Source: Congeria kusceri (taxonomy: Eukaryota > Mollusca > Bivalvia > Myida > Dreissenidae). From it: a stretch of 64,000 nucleotides of DNA. Location: positions 7,328,915 to 7,392,914 of the forward strand of contig CM051026.1 of NCBI GenBank assembly GCA_027627225.1, given 5' to 3'. Position 1 is the stretch's first letter. Every line of letters starts with the position of its first letter. Below are positions 34,858 through 46,199 of this stretch, one piece after another. A model generated the notes under the pieces. The model ran no database searches, was not told the origin of the DNA, and saw only the letters and a program-made list of their open reading frames with translations. The translations under genes were made by a program, and so were the position numbers.

Positions 34858-37800
34858 TTTTTAGCTCACCTGAGCACTACGTGCTCATGGTGGGCTTTTG
34901 TGATTGCCTTTTGTTTGTCATGCATCGTACGTCGTCAACATTTACCTAGAGGCCACATTTATTGGCCAATCTTCATGAAACTTGCCCAGTACATTTGTCC
35001 CAATGATATCTTAGCCAAGGTTGAGACTGGGTCATGTGGGGTCAAAAACTAGGTCACTAGGTCAAATTGAAGAAAAAGTTTGTGAACACATATTTTTTGC
35101 CCAATCAACGTGAAACTTGCTCAGAACATGTGTTCTAATGATATCTTGGCCGAGTTCGAAAATGGCTCCGGTCCATTGAAAACATGGCTGCAAGGGGGTG
35201 GGGCAGTTTTCCTTATATAGCTTTAGAAAAAGCTTGTGAACACTCTAGAAGTGACATTTCTTAACCAATCCTCACGAAACTTGCACAGAATATTCATTCT
35301 TATGATATCTCGGCCGAGTTGGGAAATGGTTCCGCTCCATTGAAAAACATGGCTGCCAGGGGGCGGGGCAGTTTTCCTTATATGGCTATAGAAAAAAGCT
35401 GGTGAATACTCCAGAAGTCACATTTTTTGCCCAATCAACATGAAACTTGCTCAGAACATTTTTTCTTATGATATCTCAGCCGAGTTCGAAAATTGTTCCT
35501 GTCCGTTGAAAAACATGGCTGCCACAGGGTGGGGCAGTTTTCCTTATATGGCTATATTGAAAACTTTGACAAGCTTGTGAACACTCTAGAGGCCACATTT
35601 ATTGCTCAATCTTCATGAAACTTGCCCAGAACATTTGTCCCAATGATTTCTCAGTTGAATTCGAAACTTGGTCATGTGGGTTCAAAAACTAGGTCACTAG
35701 GTCAAATTGAAGAAAAAGCTTGTGAACACTCAGAAAGCACATGTTTTGCCCAATCAACATGAGACTTGCTCAGAATATTTGTTCTTATGATATCTCTGTC
35801 GCTTTCGAAAATTTTCCGCTTCGTTGAAAAACATGGCCACCAGGGGGGCGGAGCAGTTTTCCTTATATGGCTATAGAAAAAGTTTGTTAACACTCTAGAA
35901 ATCACATTTTTTTGCCCAATCAACGTAAAACTTGCTCAGAACATTTGTTCTTATGATATCTTAGCGGAGTTCGAAAATGGTTCCTCTCTGTTTAAAAACA
36001 TGGCTGCCAGGGGACGGGGCAGTTTTCCTTATATAGCTAGCTATATTGAAAATTAAAAAGCTTGTGAACACTCTAAGGGCCACATTTAGTGCCCAATCTT
36101 CTTGAAACTTGCCCAGAACATTTGTCCCTATGATATCTCGAAGGAGTTCGAAACTGGGTCATGTGGGGTCAAAAACTAGGTAAATATTCAACTTGATGAA
36201 AAAGCTTGTGAACACTCTAAAAGTCACATTTTTTTTAGCCCAATGAACATGAACGTTGCTCAGAACATTTGTTCTTGTGATATCTAGACCAAATTCGAAA
36301 ATAGTTCCGCTCCATTGAAAAACATGGCTGCCAGGGGGCGGGGCAGTTTTCCTATAGAAAAAGATTGTGAACGCTCCAAAAGTCACATTTTTTGCCCAAT
36401 CAACATGAAACTTGCTCAGAACATTTGTTCTTATGATATCTCAGCCGAGTTCGAAAACAGTTCCACTTCGTTGAAAAACATGGCTGCCACGGGGCGGGGC
36501 AGTTTTCCTTATATGGCTCTATTGAAAACTTTAAAAAGTTTGTGAGCACTCTAGAGGCCACATTTATTGCCCAATCTTCGTGAAACTTGCTCAGAACATT
36601 TGTCCCAATGATGTCTCGAATGAGTTTGAAACTGTTTCATGTGGGGTCAAAAACTAGGTCACTAGGTCAAATTGAAGAAAAAGCTTGTGAACACTCTAGA
36701 AGTCACATTTTTAGCCCAATGAACATGAAACTTGCTCAGAACATTTGTTCTTATAATATATAGGCCAAATTCGAAAATGGTTCCGCTCCGTTGAAAAACA
36801 TGGCCGCCAGAGGGCGAGGCAGTTTTCCTTTTAGGGCTATAGAAAAAGCTTGTGAATGCTCCAAAAGTCACATTTTTTGCTCAGTCAACATGAAATTTGC
36901 TCAGAACATTTGGTCTTATGATATCTCGGCTGAATTCGAGAGTGGTTTTGCTACGTTGAAAGTAAACGGTTGCCAGGGAACGAGGCAGTTTTCCTTATAT
37001 GGCTATATATTGAAAACTTGTAAAAGCTTGTGGACACTCTAGAGGCCACATTTATTGCCCAATCTTCATGAAACCTGCCCAGAACATTTCTTCTCATAAT
37101 ATCTCGAACGAGTTTGAAACTTGGTCATGGGGGGTCAAAAACAAGATCACTAGGTCATATTAAATAACAAGCTTGTGATCACCCAAGAAGTCATATTTTT
37201 TACCCCAATCTTCTTAAAACTTACTCAGAACATTTGTTTGAATAATATCTCAAACAAGTTTGAAACTTCGTCACCTAGGGTCAAAACCTAGGACACCAGG
37301 ATGATATCTCAGATAAGTTTGAAACTGGGTCAGGTGGGGTTAAAAACTAGGTCCCCAGGCCCAATTAAAGAAAAAAGTTTGTGAACACTCTGGAGACCAC
37401 ATTAATAGCCCAATCATCATGGAACTTGCTTAGAACATTTGTCCCAATGATATCTCAGATGGGTTCAAAACTGGGTCACTTGGGGTCGAAAACTAGGTAA
37501 CGAGGGCAAATTATTTATTTCAATGTTATCTCAGATGAGTTCGAAACTGGGTCATGTGGGGTAAAAAATTAGGTCACCAGGCCAAATTAAAGAAAAAGCT
37601 TGTGAACCCTCTAGAGGCCACATTTAATGGCCAATAACCACAAAATTTGCTTAGAACATTAGTCGCAATGATATCTGCAACAATTTCGAAACCAGGTGAC
37701 ATGGGGTAAAAAGCTTGGTCACCAGGTCAAATTGAAAAAAAAGCTTTTAAACACTCTAGAAGCCAAATTTTTGGCTAAATCTTCATGAAACCTGCTCAAA

Positions 37801-37858
37801 ACAGTAAAGTTTCTTAGCCCCTCAGGTGAGCGACCTAGGGCCTTGTGGCTCTCTTGTT
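34858..37858 (+). mobile_element. Family-A element 2 (3 kb) with higher-order tandem core
   Basis: Left end TTTTTAGCTCACCTGAGC; right end CTCAGGTGAGCGACC, then hairpin AGGGCC-TTGT-GGCTCT, then CTTGTT. The core is built of two related unit types. Type A is about 145 bp ('gtcatgtggggtcaaaaact', 'ggtcactaggtcaaattg'). Type B is about 165 bp ('aacatggctgccaggggg', 'cagttttccttatatggc'). They are ordered A-B-B in the middle. The minus-strand and plus-strand ORFs are shadows. Probably non-autonomous. Confidence 0.75.
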
Positions 37859-38254
37859 AATATTTGTTATCTGTTATCTAAAATAGAAACATTTTATAGT
37901 TTGAGTGTGAATAAAACTTCGATTATTTCACCTTTGTCTTTGATGTTATTCATAAACATTGAAAACACATATGTGACAACTGCTATATTGTGGTTTGACA
38001 AGGTATTAATCTTCAGATAATGATTACATTAAAGGGACCTGTTCACAGAGAGACGAATTGAAAATTGTTCAACTTTTGACACCAATTCCGAAAATAAAAG
38101 TGCAGTGTATACAAAGAAGCAAAATAACGCTATGGACCTAGAAATATACTGTCAAAATGTTTTAGTTTAAACAATGGAATTAAAACGAGTGTTTCTGTTA
38201 ATTTCGTGGAAATTGTTGACAACACGTAAAACACTTACCTATATAAGTAATAAA
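37859..38254. other. Short AT-rich spacer
   Basis: Between two family-A elements; no gene or repeat recognised. Confidence 0.45.
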
Positions 38255-38326
38255 GTCGAAATGACCGAGTGGTTAAGATGATAGCCTTTTAATCCGGAGG
38301 TCCCGGGTTCAAATCCGGGTGAGATC
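38255..38326 (+). tRNA. tRNA-like sequence, probable pseudogene or SINE head
   Basis: A-box TGACCGAGTGG and B-box GGTTCAAATCC fit an internal RNA polymerase III promoter, and the T-arm CCGGGTTCAAATCCGG is good. The first part resembles serine/leucine-type tRNAs, but the long variable arm is missing. The anticodon stem (around CTTTTAA) and acceptor stem (GTCGAAA against GAGATC) do not pair. It lies directly beside the left end of a family-A element. Confidence 0.4.
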
Positions 38327-38329
38327 AAT

Positions 38330-39560
38330 TTTTTAGCTCACCTGAGCACAACATGCACATGGTGAGCTTTTGTGATCGCCTTTTGACGGTAGTGCGCCGT
38401 GAATCGTTCGTCGTTCGTTGTCAACATTAACCTTGTGAACACTCTAGAGGCTACATATGTTGCCCAATCTTCATGAAACTTGCTGAGAACATTTGTCCCA
38501 AAGATATCTTGGACGATTTCATAACTGGGTCATGTGGAGTTAAAAACTAGATCACCTGGTCAAATTGAATAAAAAGCTTGTGAACACTCTTAAAGTCATA
38601 TTTTTTACCCAATCATCTTGAAACTCACTCAGAACATTTGTTTCAATAATATCTCGGACGAGCTCACGAGGGCAAATTGAAGAAAAAGCTTGTGAACACT
38701 AGAAGTCACAATATTCTTGAAACTTGTTCAGAACGTGTTTCAATGATTTCACAGATGAGTTTGAAACAACCTCATGTTGGGTCAAAAACTAGGGCACCTG
38801 GAACAATTGAAAAAAAGCGTGAACTCTAGATGCCACATTTATAGCCCAACCATCATTCAAAATTCTAAGAACATTTGTCCAAATAATATCTGGGACACGT
38901 TCGTACTGGATCATGTGGGCAGGCTGTCAACCAATTCCTATATTCCTATAATTTGGAAAGAAATTCTATATTTTGAAAAACCTATATTTCCTTTATTTTC
39001 CCATATTTAAGAATTGTATCCTATATTTTTAGGAAATTTTGTCATTCACGCTTCTGAAATTGGTCCGTGAACGGTATATCGGGAACCTATATTTTGATTT
39101 TTTCTCGCTCGCTTCGCTTGCATCAAACTTAAATACTCAGATTATTGTTAGATCATAGCATACATGTCTCAGTTGCCAATAGATGAGCATGAAAATGTTT
39201 AGCAAATAATTTGTTCATTAAAACGCAAGCTGGAAGACTTGTCAGGCTAGAATATGATCCCATATTTTCATTTAGATGAAGTATTTTTACCATCAAATTA
39301 ATATATTTTGTCCAAAAAAATCATCCAAAAGTTCTGTATTTTAGATGAAAAAAATATTTCTATATTGTTCCTATATTTTCTGTGCAACTTGGTTGACAGC
39401 CTGTGTGGGGTCAAAAACTAGGTCACCAGGCAAAATTGCAAAAACAGCTTGTGAACACTCTAGAGGCCACGTTTTTAGCCAAATCATCATTAAACTTGCT
39501 TAGAACAGTAGTTCCTTAGCCCCTCAGGTGAGCAACCTAGGGCCTTATGGCCCTCTTGTT
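38330..39560 (+). mobile_element. Family-A element 3, interrupted by a transposon
   Basis: Left end TTTTTTAGCTCACCTGAGC. Core units with 'aaagcttgtgaacactct'. Right end CTCAGGTGAGCAACCT, a perfect hairpin AGGGCC-TTAT-GGCCCT and CTTGTT. Split at 38920 by a 484-bp element. Confidence 0.75.
38920..39403. mobile_element. 484-bp DNA transposon with 15-bp perfect TIRs and 6-bp TSD
   Basis: CAGGCTGTCAACCAA (38920-38934) and its exact inverse TTGGTTGACAGCCTG (39389-39403) bound the element. TGTGGG is duplicated on both sides (38914-38919, 39404-39409). Excision restores the family-A phrase 'catgtggggtcaaaaacta'. The interior has many 'cctatatttt'-type motifs in both orientations and no ORF: a MITE. 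The 6-bp duplication matches that of the 1101-bp element at 20536. Confidence 0.85.
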
Positions 39561-39565
39561 TTTCT

Positions 39566-40072
39566 TTCTTTTTATGTCCCCGGCATCCTTCCGTCCGTGA
39601 CAAGGTTAAGTAGATTTTACCGTTTCGTCTAGCACCAACACCGCTTACTACAACACTGATGCTTACACAGTTGTTGCTTATGACCATTCCCTATCCACCC
39701 ATATCACCCAACCTCACCTTGACCTTGACCTAATTTGGACTTATAATAATTCAAAAGTGCCATTTCTTGGTTAACTAGATTTTACCGTTTAGTATAGCAC
39801 CAAAACCGCTTATTACAATACTTTGTTGCTTATGACCATTCCCTATCCACCCATATCACCCAACCTCACTTTGACCTTGACCTAATTTGCACTTATAATA
39901 ATTCAAATGGTCTGTTTCTGGGTTAACTAGATTTTACCATTTTGTCTAGCACCAAACCGCTTACTACAACACTTGGATATTTACATTGTTGTTATTTATG
40001 ACCATTCCCAATCCACCATATCACGCAATCTCACTTTGACCTTCGCCTAATTTGGACTAAGAAATAGACTAC
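39566..40072 (+). repeat. Tandem repeat of about 155 bp (3 copies)
   Basis: 'tagattttaccgttt', 'agcaccaa.accgcttac', 'tgaccattccctatccaccc' and 'cttgaccttgacctaatttg' recur at spacings near 165 and 152 bp. No coding content. Confidence 0.75.
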
Positions 40073-40250
40073 CCGGCACCAACCGGGGGCATGTGTGTTG
40101 ATCAAACACAGAATCTTGTTTCTAAATGCTTTTCTTGTTAATATGCTTTAGCTGTTCAATTCCGATGCTTAAATCGGTCAAGTTAAGACATTTAATTGCA
40201 TACTTCAAAAAATGCAAAAATCTGTGAACAAGTCCCTTTAATTACATGCA

Positions 40251-40458
40251 TTACATTGAGGTCGGGGTGGCGTAGTGGATATGGTGTCCGCCTCGCGACC
40301 GGGATGTCCCGGGTTCGATCCACAATCTTGTAACGTACTCAAGATATCCCCCAAAGACACCAAGTACTGGTTCTACCCAGGATACAGACTCGAGAGTGTC
40401 TCAATAAGCCTTAGGCTTTCGATGCAATCGAGCTAAAATACATAGGTTTAAACAAAAC
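40251..40458 (+). mobile_element. tRNA-derived SINE, plus strand (best S1 copy), with TSD
   Basis: tRNA-like head with A-box 'gtggcgtagtggat' and B-box GGTTCGATCC, then 'agacaccaagtactggttct', 'acccagga', 'ctcgagagtgtctcaataag' and a tail '..gcaatcgagctaaaatac'. Flanked by TAATTACATGCA (40239-40250) and TAATTACGTGCA (40459-40470). It must have moved by LINE machinery. Its middle segment is the source of the 43-bp minisatellites elsewhere in the window. Confidence 0.88.
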
Positions 40459-40666
40459 TAATTACGTGCAGTCAGAGTGGCATATACTAAAAATGAGTTA
40501 GCCTGTAAAGTATGAAACAAAAGGTAAATCTCGAATCAAATTTGTAAAATATTTCTAATTATATGAAACACAATATATTTTTATTGCACATGCAAGTTTG
40601 GCACGACATGTCGCAGAATTAAGTATTTTCTTATAGCCCTGTGTCCGTCATTATATTATCATAGAT

Positions 40667-40891
40667 TTAGTGTGAACTTAAGGTAAATTCACTATTTTCT
40701 TTTCCTAAGGATACATAAAAAGCTGCCATCACTGTTTTCCAGACCACATTGCAAATTTCGTGAATACAGAACATGTGCGTGTGATCATCAATAAGTGTAC
40801 TCGGCCAATACACCATCTTTGAACCTGTGCATTGTAATACGCCATTTACTGGTAAACAGTGCAGACAAAACATAACCATATGAATTGGCAT
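40667..40891 (-). CDS. Unrecognised short ORF, 74 codons
   Basis: ATG-started open frame on the minus strand with ordinary-looking amino-acid composition (several Cys, His, Met and Val) and no repeat character. I recognise no domain, and no splice or promoter context supports it. It could equally be chance. Confidence 0.2.
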   Translation of the reverse strand: MPIHMVMFCLHCLPVNGVLQCTGSKMVYWPSTLIDDHTHMFCIHEICNVVWKTVMAAFYVSLGKENSEFTLSSH

Positions 40892-41029
40892 AATTGGTGG
40901 TATACTTGTAGATGTGGAATAACACGTTAGCTGTTAAATCACTTTATTTCACAGTGGTCTAGTTTGCGCTGACTTTGCAATTTTTTATCTTTTAGACCCG
41001 ATGTTAAAATACTGCTTTTTGTTGAGCCC

Positions 41030-41450
41030 GCCTGCGGTCAGCTCGACTTAGTTGTCAGAATGGCAGTTTGGTGTATGTGTGTGAATGAGTGCGTCCGTCC
41101 GTCCGATCTTGTCTGGATCGTAACTTCCTCGTTGATCAGGCAGTTTTTTTTAAATATCTTGCCACAAATGTTCTCTATGTGGAGAAGGCGTTTCGCGCGC
41201 AAGACCTGTGTCCTTGGCTCAAAGGCTAAGGTCACACTTAAAGGTCAAAGATCAAATATGGGCGTAATACAGCTTGTTCAGAATGTAACTTCATCATTCG
41301 TCAGGCAATTTTAAAATAACTTACCAGAAATGTTCACCATGTCAAGATGGCGTGTTGCACGCAATACCTGTTTCCCTAGCTCAAAGGTCAAGGTCATGCT
41401 TAGACGTCAAAGGAAAAGATCTGCTTGCTAGAAAATGAGATTTTAAATAA
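41030..41450 (+). repeat. Family-C tandem repeat (2-3 units)
   Basis: Opens 'tcagctcgacttagttgtc'. Units contain 'cgtaacttcctcgttgatca' or 'tgtaacttcatcattcgtca', 'gcgcaagacctgtgtcc' and 'aaggtcacacttaaaggtc'. Related to 21857-22470. Confidence 0.65.
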
Positions 41451-41779
41451 CTATGATACAAGTTGCTTTCTGGACAACGGGCTCAAAATGTTGCAACAGG
41501 CATCTAGTTTATTTTGCGGACAAATGTTGGGTTATGTTTCGTGCAGTTTAAGTACATAACATGGGGGCCTTTGATAAAGTGAAATAAAACTTAATGTTTT
41601 AGAAATGATAGAAAGTGTATTCGAAAAGAATACTTGCTAATTTTTCTGTGGGCAAAACACAAAATTATCATTGTTAAACTTCCCAATAAACAACGCAAAA
41701 AGAAGTCCCAATTATGAGCTTAGTACCATAAAAAGTAGTTCCAATTACAATTGCAAAAATATATGTAAAATCATGTTAG

Positions 41780-41965
41780 TATCAAAATAATTTTTGTATT
41801 ATCATTGTTTATCGACTGATTAACAATTCTTTGTCGTTCTCATGCGTGGCTATAAAACAACTCTGGATAAAGCCCTCATGGTTTAATTCCTATGCAACAG
41901 AACTCCAAATTGTTGTTTATTGGCCGATAAACAACTATAAATCGATAATTATTTCTTAAGTCACA
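41780..41965. repeat. Foldback element, copy 3
   Basis: Left arm 'attgtttatcgactgatt' and right arm 'gttgtttattggccgataaa' are inverted around 'aactctggataaagccctca'. Same family as 2390-2580. Confidence 0.7.
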
Positions 41966-42640
41966 CATTAAAAAAATTAAAATAATATGATTTTCCTTTT
42001 GCAGGAATATTAGAAATGTGTACAAAAAGTGTATGAGTTTAAGAATAAACCATTTTTCAAAAATGCATGATATTTAGACACCTGTGAAATTAAATTATGT
42101 CATTGTTTGTTTTGGTCATGTTTATTTGTTAATCTATTCATAAAAAATGTTGAATAAGTTAATTGTTAGTATTTACTGAACATACAACTTCATCCAATCC
42201 ACTGATAGCAAGACATTAATAATGTGCACTCTTTTGATTGCCCATATTAATATATTGGATATTCCAACAAGCTGTGTCAGAAGCTATACCTGATTTCGAC
42301 TTTTGGTACTAAAGCGTCAGGCAATCGCCACAATCTTAAAACGGTTCCACTTGGCAGTATTCTAACATTCTACCCCTTTCTAAAAGTTTTCCGTAGAACC
42401 TTCATGTGTGGAATATGTTAGAAAGTGGTCTGTAGCCTTTAAATCAGTGTTTTGAAATAATATGACTGGTTTTTGAAAATGTCTTGAAGTCACTAAATAT
42501 TAAGCTTATAACAATTTGAACTAGAATGAGCTATGACCGGGAATATTTATGCCTTTTTTAATCTAGTCCTATGTGTGTGGAGGATTGTATCTGACACATT
42601 CCATCATCTCACAGGATCTGGTGATGATAGCGTGACAAGT
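41966..42640. other. AT-rich intergenic DNA
   Basis: Nothing recognised beyond AT-rich sequence. Confidence 0.4.
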
Positions 42641-43235
42641 ATGTGGCTTATTGAAACTTTCTTGAGTTTGTTACCTGGGTAGAACCAGTACTTATTTCCT
42701 GTGGGAAACATCCACGACATTAACGAGAATACATTTGATACTGAATAATGAATTGCATTATGCTTAGGTTTTTGGCATATGTGTAATGTCTATAATTAGA
42801 TGGAGAGGCCTGGACAATGTGGATGCACAGACTGAATGTGACAGCAGTGCACATGTGGTCGAGGGTTTGAGACTACATGTTAGAAAGTGCTTCATGCAGC
42901 TTCTGCACATCCATCTCCCAGCGCTGGTGAAACATTGATGACAGAACAACACTGTGAAGACTTGTTGATTATGGTATTGTATGTTAAATATTTCTGTTTC
43001 AAACCATTCTATTAAATTGAACATTTAATAATTTTCTTGATGTCACAAGGTGAAAAAAAGATCTCAACAGGAGTCTTCATTGTAAAACAATTCTGAGATG
43101 TCCATGTTGTTTTAAATCGTGCGCTTCAAGGTATTTATTTTGTGACTTGGTTGTATTGATAGCTGTGGCTTACTAAGAACCATTTAAGTTCCATTCTTAA
43201 GTAGAACCAGTGCTTAGTGACTTTAAGAAAGATTA
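42641..43235 (-). repeat. Two decayed S1 SINE fragments and spacer
   Basis: Minus-strand SINE core phrases survive at 42645-42710 ('acctgggtagaaccagtact') and 43147-43235 ('aagtagaaccagtgcttagt'). The heads are lost. The minus-strand ORF at 42764-43024 shows no known features. Confidence 0.5.
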
Positions 43236-45318
43236 CGTGTCAGAATACTGACCTAATGAATTGAGTTCCCAAGCTATAGCTGGATACCACAACCATTTCC
43301 TCACCATGACTGAGTAACTGCATAATTTGCCTGGCAATATAACATTATAAGGTAGTGTGTTGTTAAAATTTGGTTTCTTGTGGTTGTTTGTATAACTACA
43401 GAATGGGTTAAAGACACAAGGTAGGTACCACATTTTAATACTTTCACATTTTTCTCTTAATGTTGTTGAAAACGTGGAAGACTGTTAGATTTTGCATTAG
43501 GCTGTCTGCACTTTCCCATTTTTATGTAGCTTGAAAAATAATTGAAACGAGGTCTTTGCACTGAAGAGGACATAACAAAGATTGAAGCTTTTTTCAGTAT
43601 TTCTAGAGTAATTGCCCTCTATTTATTTTATTCCCTCCAAACTTAATATTACAAACTTGTCATTACATAATCGCACTTAACCTTAGGTAAACTGTCTACA
43701 TGTATTTACACACTGTTTGATATTAAATAGCTCGCATGCGTTTTATTTGTTGTTGAAGAATGCTTGTTACTTCAATATTTAGCTACACAGCAACAAAGTA
43801 GGAATGCAGTGCATGGGGTCCTTGTGCATACCATATCAGCTCACTGGGAGTCACTGACAGGCAGGCAGGGTGCTCACTGGAGACACTGAATTTCAAGTCC
43901 TACTGGTTGTTGATCCAAGATGAGGTAAGAATTGTTCAGAAATGTCTGTAACATACTATATGGATGACAGAATGTTGACTTCTATTAACAATTAAGCATA
44001 CCTTACAAAAATAATGGTAAGCTATATGTATAGGGAACCTCTCCTGCATTGACCATTGACTGTCAAACATTTTCTTGTATGCATAATAAAAAATGTTGAC
44101 TTTTTCTGCCAGTTTTACCAAATACCATATGTTAAAGATAAATGCAATACGTCAAATAAGACAGATACACCAATTAATGATTTTTGTGTGAGTCAAAGTC
44201 GTCGTTTTCTAATATTTGCCTTGTAGACCATTTCTCTGCAGATCTTGACTGAACTTGCGCAGATTGTGTACCCGTATGTCCGTTTTAAATTCTTACATTC
44301 ATGTCAGTTTGATAGTGGTTCTAGATGGAACTTAATGCAGTTACACTGAAGTATGAGCTAGTACCTCTTGCTAAATAAGAACTCATTCAAAATCACATTT
44401 TATAGACATGAACAATCAATACTAATAGTTGCACAGTTTTGCATAAAGACAACATGGTACTTTTAAAGTGAAGTCTAACACACCATCAAATGATCATATG
44501 GTCAGCTAAAATTTGGTTCAAATTCCTTTAGGAGTCATTCTGATTGTAACCTAATGAAGCAGAATAGAACATAATTACATATTGCCATTAATGACATCTT
44601 GTAGTTCACAAAAGCTAGAACACATTAATTGCACCATTTAAAATAACCATGATGCCCTGTTTATGATTAGGCAGAGTTTGTAAAGAATTTTGTTTAGAAT
44701 TCGGTGGAAGTCATGTGTTTAAACTGTGTATGCTGATACGTCATAGTTTTCTGAATTTCTTAATGATCAATTTACATCTTGTCATTTATCTTTGGGTAAC
44801 AGTTTTGCAAAACTTCATGAAGTGATCTTTATTTTTATGTACTTGTATCCAATAAGCATAACATTTTAGTACATTCTAATTAGTTAAGTTGAATGTGATT
44901 GTAAAATATTAGTGCATATTACTTGGATCTACTTATTCAAGGGATAGAACTCACGTAGACTACTAAACTAAAACTTCAAAAGTGATCTCCCCTTCATTAA
45001 TGAGTTTTCACATTGGTTGCTTGAGGTATGTCTTTTTGAATGTGTATGTCAGATTTTGTCTGGACTACGGTATATTTTGGACATGCGTTCTTAATCTTAA
45101 ATAAGCAAGTTTACTAGATCTATGTGTCACATGCAGGATCCATTATCCAGGCTCCTTAGTCAATATCCTACTTAGGAATCCTAGGTGAAGAGGTCAAAGG
45201 AAGGATATAGCTTTGGTATGCATTGTAGGGTGTTAGAATTACTTTAATTTAAAGTGTACACGTGGAAGAATTTTTGCGTGTATGACTGATGTTCGTTGGT
45301 TAAAGTAATAGCCACATT
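43236..45318. other. AT-rich intergenic DNA
   Basis: No gene, RNA gene or clear repeat seen on either strand. Confidence 0.4.
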
Positions 45319-45865
45319 ATAGAGTTCTGACATTAAAATGGGTTATAATAATGTGTTGAAGGGGAGACGATGATTGTGATGATGATGATGAAATATTATA
45401 CACATTATTGATTTTAAGTTTGTGATACCTGTAAAATCAATTATTGCCGCATCTCAATAGTAAATTTTTACAGTAATCAAGCGCATCTAATCAATTAATA
45501 ACGTCATGAAGCAACCCTAGGCGTGTTTGAGCCAAGCAAATATAACTTGCGTGACAACCGGAACTGGGACCAATACTCTAAGCCATCAAAAATAGAGTTC
45601 TGACATTAAAATGGGTTATAATAATGTGTTGAAGGGGAGACGATGATTGTGATGATGATGATGAAATATTATACACATTATTGATTTTAAGTTTGTGATA
45701 CCTGTAAAATCAATTATTGCCGCATCTCAATAGTAAATTTTTACAGTAATCAAGCGCATCTAATCAATTAATAACGTCATGAAGCAACCCTAGGTGTGTT
45801 TGAGCCAAGCAAATATAACTTGCGTGACAACCGGAACTGGGACCAATACTCTAAGCCATCAAAAA
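45319..45865 (+). repeat. 273-bp near-perfect tandem duplication
   Basis: 45319-45591 and 45592-45865 are identical except for one C/T difference (45522 against 45795) and one extra A at the end. Each copy holds a short GAT run and 'caaccggaactgggaccaat'. Very recent duplication, or an assembly artefact. Confidence 0.93.
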
Positions 45866-46121
45866 ATTCGACCAAACTTCAACCCTCATTAATTCAAGCG
45901 AAACAACATAAATATATACGAATATATAGCAATACAATATTATTCACTAAAACGAGAAATTCGATACAAGTTCAAGTTATCTGGAGTCCACTGTAGTTAA
46001 ATACTTGTCAAATTATGTATTTCCCATTAATCATTACATTATCGTTGAGGCTGTGTCCCATAATTCAGGTTGCCATTGTCCTTGTATGCAATATGTCACT
46101 ATAGGGAGAGATTGTGCACCT

Positions 46122-46194
46122 GCCACGTTAGCTCAGTCGGTAGAGCACTCGCCATGTAAGCGAGAGGTCCCGGGTTCGAGTCCCGGACTGGTTG
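46122..46194 (+). tRNA. tRNA-Thr(TGT)-like sequence, probable pseudogene or SINE head
   Basis: D-arm, anticodon stem (CTCGC/GCGAG) and T-arm (CCGGGTTCGAGTCCCGG) are well formed; A-box 'tagctcagtcgg' and B-box GGTTCGAGTCC are intact. However, the universal T33 is A (loop CATGTAA) and only about four of seven acceptor pairs hold. A decayed tRNA, or the head of a tRNA-derived SINE, is more likely than a working gene. Confidence 0.5.
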
Positions 46195-46199
46195 CACAG

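Noticed and set aside
46122..46194. Functional tRNA-Thr gene
   Set aside because: T33 is changed and the acceptor stem is broken; kept only as tRNA-like.
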